44,355 nt of DNA from an uncultured Pelagibacteraceae bacterium (lineage in GTDB: Bacteria > Pseudomonadota > Alphaproteobacteria > Pelagibacterales > Pelagibacteraceae), in contig CACDCI010000003.1 of assembly GCA_902551215.1 (NCBI GenBank), positions 1 through 44,355 of the forward strand, written 5' to 3'. Positions 25,201 through 37,311 of the stretch are shown here, in pieces (position 1 is the stretch's first letter; each line of letters opens with the position of its first letter). Both the position numbers and the translations under genes were made by a program. The notes beneath the pieces were generated by a model. That model did not search any database, had not been told where the DNA came from, and saw nothing but the letters and a program-made list of their open reading frames with translations.

Positions 25201-25661
25201 TATTTATTTAGTAATTCTTTTAATACAGAGCCAGCTTTCGCAAAGTCTAAACTATCTGCGTATTGTTTTTTTAATTCTCCCATAACTTTTCCCATATCTT
25301 TAATAGAACTTGCGCCTAATTTACTTGCAGTTTCGGTGCAAATTTTTTTAGTTTCTTCTTCCCCAAGTTGCTTCGGTAGGTAGCCTGACAATATTTCTGA
25401 TTCTTTTTCTTCAACTTCTAGCAAATCTTCTCTGTTATTTTTTTTGTAAATATCTATAGATTCAGACCGTTGTTTAATCATTTTTTTTAATAATTTTTTA
25501 ATATCTTCATCATTTGTCTCTTTCTTGTTTGGACTTGATCTGTTGGATATATCTAAATCCTTTATACCTGATAAAATTAGCCTATAAGTTGATATTTGAA
25601 TTTTATCTTTTGATTTTAAAGCATTTTTGTAGCCTGTATCGATTTTATCTCTTAGGGACAT
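25200..25661 (-). CDS. yqeY: GatB/YqeY domain protein
   Basis: A 153-residue YqeY-like protein, homologous to the C-terminal tRNA-interacting part of GatB. Seen: LRDKIDTGYKNALKSKDK, ISTYRLILSGIKDLDI, MIKQRSESIDIYKKNNR, LLEVEEKESEILSGYLPKQL and KDMGKVMGELK, all typical. Its cellular role is not settled; it commonly sits beside dnaG and rpoD in proteobacteria, as here. Its last base is shared with the dnaG ATG. The 123 bases between it and carA must hold both divergent promoters. Confidence 0.93.
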   Translation of the reverse strand: MSLRDKIDTGYKNALKSKDKIQISTYRLILSGIKDLDISNRSSPNKKETNDEDIKKLLKKMIKQRSESIDIYKKNNREDLLEVEEKESEILSGYLPKQLGEEETKKICTETASKLGASSIKDMGKVMGELKKQYADSLDFAKAGSVLKELLNK

Positions 25662-25734
25662 TATTTTTTTAATCTACTGTATAGATAATTTTGTTCAAAA
25701 GAAAAAATTTTTTTTTAAATATACATTAGATCTG

Positions 25735-25763
25735 TTGCGGAAATTTAGGTTTTATTGTATTAA
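25735..25763 (+). promoter_or_regulatory. Candidate carA promoter
   Basis: TTGCGG (25735-25740), a 17-base spacer, and TATTAA (25758-25763). The expected start near 25770 leaves a leader of only about 15 bases before the TTG start codon of carA, with a 12-bp palindrome at the start site. Confidence 0.5.
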
Positions 25764-25768
25764 CCTTT

Positions 25769-25780
25769 AACTCATGAGTT
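25769..25780. repeat. Perfect 12-bp palindrome at the carA transcript start
   Basis: AACTCATGAGTT is its own reverse complement and falls where the carA transcript should begin, just upstream of the TTG start. It contains an ATG that opens a four-codon frame (ATG AGT TGT AAT TGA) whose TGA overlaps the carA TTG. It could be an operator or chance. Confidence 0.45.
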
Positions 25781-25784
25781 GTAA

Positions 25785-26978
25785 TTGAACAAAAAGCAAA
25801 AACTAGACTCAGCAAATTTTTCACATTTTTCATCAGGCGTTTTAGTTCTTGAAAACAAAACTATATTTAAAGGGATTGGTATCGGTTACCAAGGAACGGC
25901 TACTGGAGAAGTTTGTTTTAATACTTCTTTAACTGGTTACCAAGAAATTATATCTGATCCATCTTATGCTGGACAAATCATCAATTTTACTTTTCCACAC
26001 ATTGGAAATGTGGGAACTAACAATGAAGATCATGAATCTGATAAGATTTGGACAAAAGGAGTTATATTTAATTCAGAAATAACTAACCCTTCTAATTATA
26101 GATCATTGAGAAACTTAGATATCTGGTTAAAAAAAAACAAAATAGTGGGAATTACTGGGTTAGATACAAGAAGTTTAACTAATTTTATAAGAGACAAAGG
26201 AGCGCCTAAAGGTACAATTTCTAATAACAACAAAGGTATTTTTAATCTAAAAAAATTAACTAATAGCTCTATTAAATGGCCTGGACTTAATGGTCTTGAT
26301 TTAGCAAAAATAGTTACTGCCAAAAAAAAATACACATGGAAAGGTTTCAAAACTTGGAAAAAAGAAAGAGGTTTTGAAAAAAACAAAAAGAAGAAGTACA
26401 AAATTATCGCAATTGATTATGGAATTAAAAAAAATATTTTGAGATATTTTTCTAATTTTAATTGCCAAGTAATTGTTGTTCCTTGCAACCTTGAATCTGA
26501 AGAAATCATTAAAATGAAACCTGATGGTATTTTTTTATCAAATGGCCCTGGTGACCCTGCTGCAACAGGAAAATACGCAATAAATATAATTCAAAGATTA
26601 ATTAAAACAAATATTCCAATATTTGGAATATGTCTTGGACACCAATTGTTAGCTTTGGCGCTTAAAGCAAAAACAAAAAAAATGAAATTGGGTCACAGGG
26701 GTGCAAACCATCCAGTAAAAAATCTAATTAATAGTAAAGTTGAGATAACAAGTCAAAATCATGGTTTTGAAGTAATTGAAGAAAGCTTGCCAAAAAATGT
26801 TGAGATGACTCATAAATCTTTATTTGATAATTCTGTAGAAGGAATAAAGTTAAAAAATAAACCTGTTTTTTCTGTTCAATATCACCCAGAGTCAAATCCT
26901 GGCCCTCAAGATAGCCATTATTTATTTAATGAATTTATTAATTTAGTAAAAAAAAATGCCAAAAAGAAAAGATATTAA
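25785..26978 (+). CDS. carA: Carbamoyl phosphate synthase small subunit CarA
   Basis: A 397-residue glutaminase subunit that feeds ammonia to CarB for pyrimidine and arginine synthesis. Seen: an N-terminal domain with [17 protein letters not shown] and DPSYAGQI, then a class I amidotransferase domain with FLSNGPGDP, the nucleophile in [10 protein letters not shown], and the His/Glu pair in [12 protein letters not shown]. The frame starts at TTG (25785-25787); no ATG or GTG in frame gives a complete N terminus, so a TTG start is likely. It overlaps carB by 23 bases. Confidence 0.96.
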   Translation: MNKKQKLDSANFSHFSSGVLVLENKTIFKGIGIGYQGTATGEVCFNTSLTGYQEIISDPSYAGQIINFTFPHIGNVGTNNEDHESDKIWTKGVIFNSEITNPSNYRSLRNLDIWLKKNKIVGITGLDTRSLTNFIRDKGAPKGTISNNNKGIFNLKKLTNSSIKWPGLNGLDLAKIVTAKKKYTWKGFKTWKKERGFEKNKKKKYKIIAIDYGIKKNILRYFSNFNCQVIVVPCNLESEEIIKMKPDGIFLSNGPGDPAATGKYAINIIQRLIKTNIPIFGICLGHQLLALALKAKTKKMKLGHRGANHPVKNLINSKVEITSQNHGFEVIEESLPKNVEMTHKSLFDNSVEGIKLKNKPVFSVQYHPESNPGPQDSHYLFNEFINLVKKNAKKKRY

Positions 26979-29900
26979 AAAAATTTTAGTAGTAGGAGCT
27001 GGCCCAATAATTATTGGCCAAGCCTGTGAATTTGACTACTCTGGTACACAAGCATGTAAAGCATTAAAAGATGAAGGTTATAAAGTAATATTAATAAACT
27101 CAAATCCTGCAACAATTATGACTGACCCTGGTGTTGCAGATAAAACTTACATTGAACCAATAACAATAGATATTTTGGAAAAAATTTTAGTAACAGAAAA
27201 GCCTGATGCAATTTTGCCAACGATGGGAGGACAAACAGCATTAAATTTAGCAATTAAAGCTGAAAAAATTGGATTGCTAAAAAGATATAAAATTGAATTA
27301 ATAGGTGCAAATTCAAAAGCTATTTCTAACGCAGAAGATAGAAAAAAATTTAGAAAAAACATGACTGATATTGGATTAAATCTTCCAAAATCAGAAATCG
27401 TAAACAATATTAAACAAATTAAGAAATCTTTAAGTAAAGTTGGATTACCAGCAATAATCAGACCTGCATTTACTCTTGGTGGGCTTGGAAGTGGTATAGC
27501 CAAAACTAAAAAAGATTTTTTCAAACGTGTTAAGGAAGGTCTTGATGTATCGCCAGTAAATCAAGTTCTAGTAGAAGAATGTTTGGAAGGCTGGAAAGAA
27601 TTTGAAATGGAAGTAGTTAGAGACAAAAAAGATAACTGCATCATAATATGCTCTATTGAAAATTTAGACCCAATGGGAATTCACACAGGAGACTCTATCA
27701 CAATAGCGCCTGCTTTAACTCTCACAGATAAGGAATATCAAGTTATGAGAAATGCTTCCATTGCATGTTTAAGAAAAATTGGAGTAGAAACTGGAGGTTC
27801 GAACGTTCAATTTGCCATTAATCCAAAAAATGGACGAATGGTAATTATAGAAATGAATCCTAGAGTTTCTAGATCTTCAGCACTTGCATCAAAGGCAACT
27901 GGTTTTCCAATTGCAAAAGTGGCAGCAAAACTAGCCATTGGTTACACACTTGATGAATTAAAAAATGAGATTACTAAAGTTACACCTGCATCTTTTGAGC
28001 CAACTATAGATTATGTGGTTACAAAAATTCCTAGATTTACTTTTGAAAAATTTTCTAGTTCACCAGCAATATTAGGAACTTCAATGAAATCCGTAGGCGA
28101 AGCAATGGCAATTGGAAGAAACTTTAAGGAATCTCTTCAAAAAGCATTGATATCATTAGAGGTTGGTTTTTCAGGCTTGGACAGAATTTTTGATTTAAAA
28201 AAAAATGATATTCAAAGGAAACTAAAAACCAATATCCCAAATAAAATTTTATTAATTGCAGAAGCAATACGTAAAAAAATTAATTTAAAAAAAATATATA
28301 AATTGTCAAAAGTAGATCCTTGGTTCTTAGAACAAATTAAAGAAATTGTAGATGAAGAAAATAAAATCTCCAAAAAAGGTCTGCCTAAAAACTTTAATGA
28401 ATTTAATAGAATTAAATCAATAGGATTTTCTGATAGAAAATTATCTCAACTAACTAATTTAGAAGAAAAAATTGTTAGAAGTAAAAGATTAGCTTTAAAG
28501 ATTTTACCAGTATTCAAGAAAGTAGATACATGTGCTGCAGAATTTAAATCTTTTACACCTTATATGTATTCAACATATCAAAGAAACTTCAACTTAAATA
28601 CAGAATGTGAGGCAAGCCCATCATCTAAAAATAAAGTAATTATTTTGGGAGGTGGACCTAACAGAATTGGACAAGGTATAGAATTTGATTACTGCTGCTG
28701 TCAAGCGAGTTTCTCCTTAAAAGAAGCAGGATATGAAACAATTATGATTAACTGCAATCCTGAGACTGTTTCCACTGATTATGACACAAGCGATAGATTA
28801 TATTTTGAACCTTTAATTGAAGAATATGTTCATAACATAATTGTAAAAGAAAAATCCAAAGGTAATTTAGTAGGTATAATTGCTCAATTTGGTGGACAAA
28901 CCCCCATTAAATTAGCTAAATTTCTTCATGAAAATTCATTCCCAATTATAGGAACTCAGTATTTATCAATTGATCTTGCTGAAGACAGAGATAGATTTAG
29001 AAAACTTCTAATTAAATTAAAATTAAAACAAGCTGACAGTGGTATTGCAAAATCTTATAGCCAAGCAATTAAAATCTCTGAAAAAATTGGCCTACCTTTA
29101 GTTGTTCGACCATCATATGTTTTGGGGGGCAGAGCAATGGAAATAGTTCATGAAAAAAATCAGTTAAAAAACTTTGTGGAAGAAGCTTTTAAAGCCGCAG
29201 AGAATAATCCAATATTGATTGATAAATTTATCAATAATGCAATGGAAGTTGATGTTGATGCTATTTCGGATGGAAATGAAGTTTTTGTTGCAGGAATAAT
29301 GCAACACATTGAAGAAGCTGGCATTCATTCAGGTGACTCAGCATGTTGTATTCCCCCAATAGCTATCAAAGAAAAATTAATAATTGAAATAAAAAAACAA
29401 ACAAAAAAATTAGCATTAGCATTGAAGGTAAAAGGATTTATGAATGTACAATATGCAATCAAAAATGATGAAATTTATATAATTGAAGTAAATCCAAGAG
29501 CAAGCAGAACAGTTCCATTTGTTTCAAAAGCAAAAGGAATTCCTTTAGCTAAAATCGCATCAAGAATAATGGTGGGTGAAAAGTTATCAAAATTTAATTT
29601 AGTAAATAAAAACAAGAATATGTTTGCTGTCAAAGAAGCTGTTTTTCCGTTTAATAAATTTCCAAATGTTGATGTATTGCTGGGTCCTGAAATGAAATCT
29701 ACGGGAGAGGTAATGGGAATAGATGAAAATTTTGGTCTTGCATACGCGAAAAGTCAAATTTCAGCTGGAAATTCATTACCAACAAAAGGTTTGGCATTTT
29801 TATCTGTAAAAGACTCACATAAGAAGGAAGTGATTGATCTTGCAAAAAAATTAATAGAGTTAGAATTTACTTTATGTGGTACCAAAGGTACTGCAAGCAC

Positions 29901-30186
29901 AATTAGAAATAATGGTATGAAATGTAAAAAAATAAATAAGGTAAGCAGTGGAAGACCACATATCGTTGATGTGCTAAATTCAAAAAAAATTTCTCTAGTA
30001 ATTAATACTGGAGGTGGAAATAGTGAACATCGTATTAGTGATGCAAAAGCTTTGAGAAGAGGTACCCTAATTAATAAAGTTCCATATTGTACAAATATGT
30101 CAACTGCGTATGCTTGTTTAGAAGGTATTAAATCTCTAAAATCAAAAAAAATAAGTGTTAAAGCAATACAAAATATTTTTCGTTAA
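26956..30186 (+). CDS. carB: Carbamoyl phosphate synthase large subunit CarB
   Basis: A 1076-residue synthase with two homologous ATP-grasp halves. First half: [59 protein letters not shown]. Second half from about residue 560: [55 protein letters not shown]. The C-terminal allosteric MGS-like domain ends the protein ([17 protein letters not shown]). All key parts are intact. ATG at 26956. Its stop overlaps the end of the convergent oxygenase-like gene by 4 bases. Confidence 0.98.
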   Translation: MPKRKDIKKILVVGAGPIIIGQACEFDYSGTQACKALKDEGYKVILINSNPATIMTDPGVADKTYIEPITIDILEKILVTEKPDAILPTMGGQTALNLAIKAEKIGLLKRYKIELIGANSKAISNAEDRKKFRKNMTDIGLNLPKSEIVNNIKQIKKSLSKVGLPAIIRPAFTLGGLGSGIAKTKKDFFKRVKEGLDVSPVNQVLVEECLEGWKEFEMEVVRDKKDNCIIICSIENLDPMGIHTGDSITIAPALTLTDKEYQVMRNASIACLRKIGVETGGSNVQFAINPKNGRMVIIEMNPRVSRSSALASKATGFPIAKVAAKLAIGYTLDELKNEITKVTPASFEPTIDYVVTKIPRFTFEKFSSSPAILGTSMKSVGEAMAIGRNFKESLQKALISLEVGFSGLDRIFDLKKNDIQRKLKTNIPNKILLIAEAIRKKINLKKIYKLSKVDPWFLEQIKEIVDEENKISKKGLPKNFNEFNRIKSIGFSDRKLSQLTNLEEKIVRSKRLALKILPVFKKVDTCAAEFKSFTPYMYSTYQRNFNLNTECEASPSSKNKVIILGGGPNRIGQGIEFDYCCCQASFSLKEAGYETIMINCNPETVSTDYDTSDRLYFEPLIEEYVHNIIVKEKSKGNLVGIIAQFGGQTPIKLAKFLHENSFPIIGTQYLSIDLAEDRDRFRKLLIKLKLKQADSGIAKSYSQAIKISEKIGLPLVVRPSYVLGGRAMEIVHEKNQLKNFVEEAFKAAENNPILIDKFINNAMEVDVDAISDGNEVFVAGIMQHIEEAGIHSGDSACCIPPIAIKEKLIIEIKKQTKKLALALKVKGFMNVQYAIKNDEIYIIEVNPRASRTVPFVSKAKGIPLAKIASRIMVGEKLSKFNLVNKNKNMFAVKEAVFPFNKFPNVDVLLGPEMKSTGEVMGIDENFGLAYAKSQISAGNSLPTKGLAFLSVKDSHKKEVIDLAKKLIELEFTLCGTKGTASTIRNNGMKCKKINKVSSGRPHIVDVLNSKKISLVINTGGGNSEHRISDAKALRRGTLINKVPYCTNMSTAYACLEGIKSLKSKKISVKAIQNIFR

Positions 30187-30845
30187 TCAACTGGCCAATC
30201 AGTTTTAAAAGTTACATAATTTACTTGTAAACATCGTCTTTCTTTTTTTATCTCTTTTTTTTCCATTCCATGCCAAGAATTAGGTCCACTAGAAAAAAAA
30301 TAACCATAATTATCTCTATAAGGTAAAGTTTTAATTTTTTTTAAATTTTTATCATAAAAGTCTGTTCCTAAACTTTCATCTTCATTAAATTTATTAATAA
30401 ATAACAAGCAAGACATTAATTTTTCTTTAATATCACAATGTGGTTTTAGCCAAAAACCTTGTCTGTCACAAATAACCTCTACTCTTACATAAGATTTAGA
30501 TAAATCTTTATTTATTAATTCAGAAACTTTTTTATACGTATTTTTATTTTGTAGCTCATTTATAAAACTTGTTAAACTAGGAAAATTATTAGAATTATTT
30601 TTATTTATAAAGCATCTAAATTTTAATGCTTTTCCTCCAGAAGCAATACCTTCTCTAAATTTTCCTTCCCCACCATCAATGGCCCTAGTGCCATCATATT
30701 GGAGATTGTGATCTGATGGGTTTGCAATATCGGCATTGCATATTTCTTGAATTGCAGATTCTGTTAGTGGCTGATTTAATTCCCAGTGAACAAATGGTTC
30801 ATCAAATTTTTTTGAGTTTTTTATTAAAGAATTAAAGAAAGACAT
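30183..30845 (-). CDS. Putative 2-oxoglutarate/Fe(II)-dependent oxygenase-like protein
   Basis: A 220-residue protein. [19 protein letters not shown] supplies an HxD pair (near residues 138-140), NSWHGME a distal His, and RRCLQVNYV an Arg where 2-oxoglutarate would bind, the facial-triad layout of this superfamily. No signal peptide. The substrate is unknown. Its ATG directly abuts the stop of the ELM1-family gene, so the two are co-transcribed; the end overlaps carB. Confidence 0.65.
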   Translation of the reverse strand: MSFFNSLIKNSKKFDEPFVHWELNQPLTESAIQEICNADIANPSDHNLQYDGTRAIDGGEGKFREGIASGGKALKFRCFINKNNSNNFPSLTSFINELQNKNTYKKVSELINKDLSKSYVRVEVICDRQGFWLKPHCDIKEKLMSCLLFINKFNEDESLGTDFYDKNLKKIKTLPYRDNYGYFFSSGPNSWHGMEKKEIKKERRCLQVNYVTFKTDWPVD

Positions 30846-31784
30846 TTATAATATTTTTTTTTTAATTTCTTGGGCCACCCTATTAGTTTCATCTAATCTT
30901 TGATAGCTCCAATTTTCCAAATTGTGATTTAATTCTTTAATAATATTAAGTTCTTTAAATAAATCTATAAATTTTTTAAATCTATAATCATTTTTTGAAG
31001 TAGAAATTTGCGCTACATAAATTGGTTTACCTGTTAGAGATGCCTCTGAAATCATAGAAATTGAATCGCATGTTACTACAATAAACTTAGCTAATGATAA
31101 AGCTGATAAATATGCTTTCTTATCAACATTGTCTATTATTAAATGATCGGATCCGAAATATTCTTTAGCTAATTTTATAGTGTCAACTGGTGTTCTTATT
31201 GAAGGTATGACTACAAGCTGCAAGTTATTTTTATTTATATTTTCGTTTAAATTTTTATAAATTTTTTGAATATTCTCCTTTGTGTATTTATAGTATTTTG
31301 TAGGTCCTCCTAAAATTAAAATGATAATATCTTTTTTTTTATTAATTTTACCTTCTAAATAGCTCCTATTTTCATCAATTTCCTGCATAGTTAGATAATG
31401 CAATGCTCCTTTTGTAGAAATTACATTTTTGCCCTGAAGATTATCGTGTTCAGGAACTAATACAAAATCAAAGTTTTTTAATGAAACTTTAGGATTCTGA
31501 ATATGAATATTAAATATTTTTTTTTTTGAACTCTTTTTGAAAAAAATTGATGGTATCACACTCTTTCTTCCGCAAGAAATTATAACATCAAAATCTTTTT
31601 CAATAATATTTTTAAATACAAATTTTTTTACAGGAGTAAATTTTGGAGGAAAATATTTCCAAAAACTATTTAATTCAATTTTTTCGTGAAAAAAATCTAA
31701 TTCCAAAGCTTTAGCCAATCCTTCAACTTGGCTTATCATTCCATGCATTCCTTCAGTCAATAATAACCCTTTTAATTTACTCAT
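30846..31784 (-). CDS. ELM1/GtrOC1 family protein (DUF1022), glycosyltransferase-like
   Basis: A 312-residue protein resembling the ELM1 family, found in alphaproteobacteria and plant mitochondria. Seen: LTEGMHGMISQVEGLAKAL near the N terminus, ISCGRKSVIPSI, HIQNPKVSLKNFDFVLVPEHD, LILGGPTKYYKY, and a C-terminal donor-site-like VTCDSISMISEASLTGKPIYV. The fold is GT-B-like and a role in envelope glycan synthesis is plausible but untested. Only 21 bases separate its start from trxB on the other strand. Confidence 0.85.
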   Translation of the reverse strand: MSKLKGLLLTEGMHGMISQVEGLAKALELDFFHEKIELNSFWKYFPPKFTPVKKFVFKNIIEKDFDVIISCGRKSVIPSIFFKKSSKKKIFNIHIQNPKVSLKNFDFVLVPEHDNLQGKNVISTKGALHYLTMQEIDENRSYLEGKINKKKDIIILILGGPTKYYKYTKENIQKIYKNLNENINKNNLQLVVIPSIRTPVDTIKLAKEYFGSDHLIIDNVDKKAYLSALSLAKFIVVTCDSISMISEASLTGKPIYVAQISTSKNDYRFKKFIDLFKELNIIKELNHNLENWSYQRLDETNRVAQEIKKKIL

Positions 31785-31790
31785 TAATTA

Positions 31791-31798
31791 CTATATAG
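31791..31798. promoter_or_regulatory. Possible shared -10 element between ELM1-family gene and trxB
   Basis: CTATATAG is palindromic and central in the 21-bp divergent gap. Read either way it places a TATATA about 7 bases from each ATG (31784 and 31806), which would give leaderless transcripts in both directions. The -35 matches inside the two genes are weak, so this is tentative. Confidence 0.35.
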
Positions 31799-31805
31799 CT
31801 TTGAT

Positions 31806-32753
31806 ATGAATCAAAATCCAACTAAACACGCAAAAGTGTTAATAATTGGATCTGGCCCAGCTGGATACACTGCTGCAGTTTATGCAGCAAGAGCTATGCT
31901 TAAACCAATTATGGTTTCAGGCATAGAGCCAGGAGGACAATTAACCACTACTACAGATGTAGAAAATTATCCTGGATTTTCAAAAGTTATCCAAGGACCG
32001 TGGTTGATGGAACAGATGAAAGAACAAGCAAAAGCTGTTGGAACAGAAATGATCGAAGATCATATTGCATCAGTAAATTTAAAATCAAAACCATTTGAAG
32101 CAGTCGGTGATGGTGGACGGAAATATACTGCTGATACAATTATAATTTCAACTGGAGCTCAAGCTAGATGGTTGAATATTGATTCTGAACAAAAATTTAG
32201 AGGATTTGGGGTTTCTGCATGTGCAACATGTGATGGATTTTTTTTTAAAGATAAAACAGTAGCTGTTGTAGGTGGAGGTAATGCAGCAGTAGAAGAAGCA
32301 ATTTTCCTTACAAAATTTGCATTAAAAGTTAAATTAATTCATAGAAGAGATTCGCTTAGAGCAGAAAAAATGCTTCAAAAAAAATTAATGGAGAATAAAA
32401 AAATTGAAATCATTTGGGATAGTGTAGTTGAAGAAGTTATTGGAGACAATAAACCAAAAAATGTTAAAGGACTAAAAATTAAAAATGTAAAAACAAATAA
32501 AGTAGAGGAATTAAAAATAGATGGTCTTTTTATTGCTATTGGTCATGATCCTGCAACGCAATTATTCAAAGATCAATTAAATATGGATAAAGAAGGATAT
32601 TTAACAACCAAACCAGATTCAACAGAGACAAATATACCTGGAGTTTTTGCCGCAGGAGATGTAAAAGATAAAATATTTAGACAGGCGGTAACTGCTGCTG
32701 GAATGGGTTGTATGGCTGCACTTGAAGCAGAAAAACATTTATCAAATAACTAA
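31806..32753 (+). CDS. trxB: Thioredoxin reductase TrxB
   Basis: A 315-residue FAD/NADPH enzyme that keeps thioredoxin reduced. Seen: FAD motif IIGSGPAGYTAAVYAARA, GGQLTTTTDVENYPGF, the redox pair in CATCDGFFF, NADPH motif VVGGGNAAVEEA with HRRDSLRAEK, and the final FAADV-like AAGDVKDK followed by RQAVTAAGMGCMAALEAE. Full length for low-molecular-weight TrxB. It ends 3 bases from the convergent aminotransferase gene, with no terminator visible between them. Confidence 0.98.
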   Translation: MNQNPTKHAKVLIIGSGPAGYTAAVYAARAMLKPIMVSGIEPGGQLTTTTDVENYPGFSKVIQGPWLMEQMKEQAKAVGTEMIEDHIASVNLKSKPFEAVGDGGRKYTADTIIISTGAQARWLNIDSEQKFRGFGVSACATCDGFFFKDKTVAVVGGGNAAVEEAIFLTKFALKVKLIHRRDSLRAEKMLQKKLMENKKIEIIWDSVVEEVIGDNKPKNVKGLKIKNVKTNKVEELKIDGLFIAIGHDPATQLFKDQLNMDKEGYLTTKPDSTETNIPGVFAAGDVKDKIFRQAVTAAGMGCMAALEAEKHLSNN

Positions 32754-32756
32754 AAC

Positions 32757-33953
<1,197 letters not shown>

Positions 33954-33980
33954 TTAATATTCTAATACCTTGTTTAATAT

Positions 33981-36152
33981 ATGCAAAATACTTATCAAGA
34001 TTTAATTACAGATATTCAAAGCAAAAACCCAGAAATAAGAGGAAAACTTGAAGGAGGTAAAAAATTTAAACTTGTAACAGACTTTAAGCCTGCAGGAGAT
34101 CAGCCAGAGGCAATAAAAAAATTAGTTAATAGTGCAAATAAAGGTGAATTTAATCAAGTTCTACTTGGGGTTACAGGTTCTGGTAAAACTTTTACAATGG
34201 CTAAAGTCATTGAAAAAACTAATAGACCTTCATTAATTTTGGCTCCTAATAAAACTTTAGCTGCTCAACTTTATGGTGAGATGAAAAATTTTTTTCCAGA
34301 AAACGCTGTTGAATATTTCGTTTCTTATTATGATTATTATACTCCAGAAGCTTATGTGCCTCGGTCAGATACTTATATTGAAAAGGAAGCCTCTATAAAT
34401 GAACAAATAGATCGTATGAGACATTCAGCAACAAGATCGTTACTAGAAAGAGATGATGTTTTAATAGTTGCAAGTGTATCATGCATCTATGGTTTAGGCT
34501 CTGTTGAGGCTTATAGCAAAATGACCATAACTCTTAAAAAAAACTGTGAATATAATAGAGAACAAATTATAAAATCATTGGTTAACTTGCAATATAAGAG
34601 AAATGATCAAAATTTTTATAGAGGAACTTTTAGAGCTAGAGGAGAATATCTAGAAATTTTCCCTTCACACTTAGAAGATCGTGCTTGGAGGTTAAGTTTA
34701 TTTGGTGACAAATTAGAAAAAATAGAAGAATTTGATCCTTTAACAGGAGATCACGTTAAAGATTTAAAATTAGTTAAAATATATGCTAATAGTCATTATA
34801 TCACGCCAAAACCTACTATAGAACAAGCAATAATAAATATTAAAAAAGAATTAGAAATCACTCTCAAAAAACACAAAGAACAAAATAAATTACTTGAGGC
34901 ACAACGTTTAGAAGAAAGAACTAAATTTGATTTGGAAATGATTGAAGCAACAGGATCCTGTGCTGGAATTGAAAATTATTCAAGATTTTTATCAGGAAGA
35001 AAACCTGGTGAACCGCCCCCTACACTGTTTGAATATTTTCCAGATAACACTCTAATATTTGTAGATGAATGCCATGTAACTGTTCCTCAGCTAAATGGAA
35101 TGTTTAAAGGAGATAGATCAAGAAAAAGTACTCTTGCAGAATATGGATTTAGATTACCTTCTTGTATGGATAATAGACCACTTAAATTTGAAGAATGGAA
35201 TATGATGAGAACTCAAACAATTTTTGTATCTGCCACACCAGGACCTTGGGAGCTAGAACAAGTAAAAGGGAAGCATATTGATCAAGTAATTCGACCAACA
35301 GGACTAATTGATCCACTCGTTGAGGTAAGACCTGCAAAAAATCAAGTGGATGATTTAATGCATGAATGTAAAAAAACTATTGAAAAAAATTATAGAGTCC
35401 TAGTTACAACTTTAACAAAGAGAATGGCCGAGGACTTAACTGAATATCTTCATGAAAATGGAATTAAAGTTAGATACATGCACTCTGATATTGATACGCT
35501 TGAAAGAATTGAAATTATGAGAGATTTAAGAATGGGTGTGTTTGATGTTCTTGTTGGTATCAATCTTTTAAGAGAAGGATTAGATATTCCCGAATGTGCA
35601 CTAGTTGGAATTTTAGATGCTGATAAAGAAGGCTTTTTAAGATCGGAAAGATCATTAATTCAAACAATTGGAAGAGCTGCAAGAAACTTAGATGGGAAAG
35701 TTATTTTATATGCTGATAAAAAAACAAACAGTATTAATAAAGCCATTGAAGAAACAGATAGAAGAAGAACTATTCAAGTAAACTACAATAAAAAAAATAA
35801 AATTAGCGCAACAACAATAAAAAAAGAGATAAGCGATGTATTAGAAAGTGTTTATGAAAAAGATTATATAAAAATAGGAACTAATCAAAATATTGGAGGA
35901 AATCTAAAAAAACACTTAAAAGTTCTAAACAAAAAAATGAAGGAATCTGCTTCAAATCTAGAATTTGAAGAAGCGGCTAAGATAAGAGATGAAATTAGAA
36001 AACTTGAAAGTGCTGAATTAGAGATTACACTAAATCCTAAAGTAAAACAGTACAGTTTAAATAATAAAATTTATCCAAAAGGAAGATCAACTATGGGTAT
36101 GCCAGGAACAAGAGCAAAAAAAGGAAAGAAAAAGTGGAAGCAAATAAAATAA
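33981..36152 (+). CDS. uvrB: Excinuclease ABC subunit UvrB
   Basis: A 723-residue damage-verification helicase of nucleotide excision repair. Seen: Walker [13 protein letters not shown] at about residues 63-74, the beta-hairpin region [31 protein letters not shown] (DECH where DESH is usual), [10 protein letters not shown], helicase motif [12 protein letters not shown] and QTIGRAARN, and the UvrC-binding UVR motif [12 protein letters not shown] near residue 675. A basic tail of about 40 residues follows. Its end overlaps the SDR gene by 19 bases. Confidence 0.98.
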   Translation: MQNTYQDLITDIQSKNPEIRGKLEGGKKFKLVTDFKPAGDQPEAIKKLVNSANKGEFNQVLLGVTGSGKTFTMAKVIEKTNRPSLILAPNKTLAAQLYGEMKNFFPENAVEYFVSYYDYYTPEAYVPRSDTYIEKEASINEQIDRMRHSATRSLLERDDVLIVASVSCIYGLGSVEAYSKMTITLKKNCEYNREQIIKSLVNLQYKRNDQNFYRGTFRARGEYLEIFPSHLEDRAWRLSLFGDKLEKIEEFDPLTGDHVKDLKLVKIYANSHYITPKPTIEQAIINIKKELEITLKKHKEQNKLLEAQRLEERTKFDLEMIEATGSCAGIENYSRFLSGRKPGEPPPTLFEYFPDNTLIFVDECHVTVPQLNGMFKGDRSRKSTLAEYGFRLPSCMDNRPLKFEEWNMMRTQTIFVSATPGPWELEQVKGKHIDQVIRPTGLIDPLVEVRPAKNQVDDLMHECKKTIEKNYRVLVTTLTKRMAEDLTEYLHENGIKVRYMHSDIDTLERIEIMRDLRMGVFDVLVGINLLREGLDIPECALVGILDADKEGFLRSERSLIQTIGRAARNLDGKVILYADKKTNSINKAIEETDRRRTIQVNYNKKNKISATTIKKEISDVLESVYEKDYIKIGTNQNIGGNLKKHLKVLNKKMKESASNLEFEEAAKIRDEIRKLESAELEITLNPKVKQYSLNNKIYPKGRSTMGMPGTRAKKGKKKWKQIK

Positions 36153-36889
36153 TTATAACTGGTGGTGCTACAAGAATTGGTGCAGCAATTGCAAATAAAT
36201 TATCTGGTCCTGGGGTAGAAATTGTAATTCATTACAATAAATCAAAACTAAATGCTGAAAAATTAAAAAAAAAATTATCAAAAAATTTAACAAAAGTATA
36301 TTTGGTCAAAGGAGACTTAAGTAAAGAAACTGATTTAAAAAAAATAGTAAAATTTAGCAAAATAAAATTAAAATATTTTGACTGTTTAATAAATAATGCT
36401 TCATTGTTTGAAAATGATAAATTAGAAAATTTTACTACTGACAGCTGGGGAAAACATTTAAGAACAAACTTAAGAGCACCAGCATTACTTTCAAAAGAAT
36501 TTGCAAAAAACATTAAAGGTGAAAATAACAATATTATCAATATTATTGACCAGAGAGTTTTTAAATTAACACCATTCTTCTTTTCATACACAATAAGTAA
36601 GACCGGCCTTTATACTATGACCAAAACTAGCGCTATAAGCCTAGCTCCAAGAATAAGAGTAAATGGTATTGCGCCAGGACCAACTCTTAAAAATAAAAGA
36701 CAAAGTGAAAAACATTTTAAAAAACAATATTTAGCCACTCCTTTAAAAAGACAAGTTAATGTATCAGAAATTTGTAATGCAGTTGATTTTTTTATTAAAA
36801 ACAGATCAATTACTGGACAAGTGCTGGCCGTTGATAGTGGGCAAAATTTGAACTGGCAAACACCAGATATCATAGGAACTAAAGAATGA
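36134..36889 (+). CDS. SDR family oxidoreductase, pteridine reductase/FolM-like
   Basis: A 251-residue short-chain dehydrogenase. Seen: [15 protein letters not shown] (cofactor glycine loop with an Arg typical of NADPH-dependent pteridine reductases), NNASLFEND, and the catalytic YTISK, then [10 protein letters not shown]. Followed by folB, it likely reduces dihydromonapterin or dihydrobiopterin-type substrates in folate/pterin metabolism; this is inferred from context. It starts with GTG at 36134-36136 inside uvrB; the stop shares ATGA with folB. Confidence 0.83.
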   Translation: MEANKIIITGGATRIGAAIANKLSGPGVEIVIHYNKSKLNAEKLKKKLSKNLTKVYLVKGDLSKETDLKKIVKFSKIKLKYFDCLINNASLFENDKLENFTTDSWGKHLRTNLRAPALLSKEFAKNIKGENNNIINIIDQRVFKLTPFFFSYTISKTGLYTMTKTSAISLAPRIRVNGIAPGPTLKNKRQSEKHFKKQYLATPLKRQVNVSEICNAVDFFIKNRSITGQVLAVDSGQNLNWQTPDIIGTKE

Positions 36890-37311
36890 AAAAAAATAAT
36901 CTAAAAGTTGTTAAAATAGATAAGAATAAAAGCTTATTTAATTATGAGAAAAAAATCCTTATTAAAGAGCTTACTTTAAATTTGAAGCTAGGCTATTTCG
37001 GTTTTGAAAAAGATAAACCACAGAAAGTAAAGTTTACATTAGAAATTGACTACAGAGATAAAAAGCCAACTAATGATAAAGATTTAAAATCAATAGTTAA
37101 TTATGACAAAATAGTAAAACTAATAAAAAAATTAGTAAAAAATAAACATTACAACTTTCTTGAAACATTAGCGGAAGATGTTTTTGATGAACTATTTAAA
37201 GATAAAAGAATTGATAAAATAAATCTACAAATAGAAAAATTAGAAATTATGAAAGACTGTTCATCAGTTGGAATACAAATTTCTAAAAAAAGAAGCCATG
37301 AAAAGTTCTGA
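36886..37311 (+). CDS. folB: Dihydroneopterin aldolase FolB-like
   Basis: A 141-residue protein. After about 25 non-conserved residues comes the FolB core: [56 protein letters not shown] with the substrate Glu, and a C-terminal VGIQISKKR. The enzyme cleaves dihydroneopterin to the pterin aldehyde intermediate of folate synthesis. In many bacteria the catalytic Lys lies near the C terminus; several Lys are present there. The usual VLTGI-type start is replaced by [10 protein letters not shown]. Overlaps uvrC by 14 bases. Confidence 0.87.
   Translation: MKKNNLKVVKIDKNKSLFNYEKKILIKELTLNLKLGYFGFEKDKPQKVKFTLEIDYRDKKPTNDKDLKSIVNYDKIVKLIKKLVKNKHYNFLETLAEDVFDELFKDKRIDKINLQIEKLEIMKDCSSVGIQISKKRSHEKF

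Noticed and set aside
25662-25734. Riboswitch or attenuator leader for carAB
   Set aside because: This part lies upstream of the predicted transcript start, and I see no conserved aptamer core or antiterminator pair.
37268-37297. TTG start for uvrC at 37268
   Set aside because: It deepens the overlap with folB; the ATG at 37298 is a better start.
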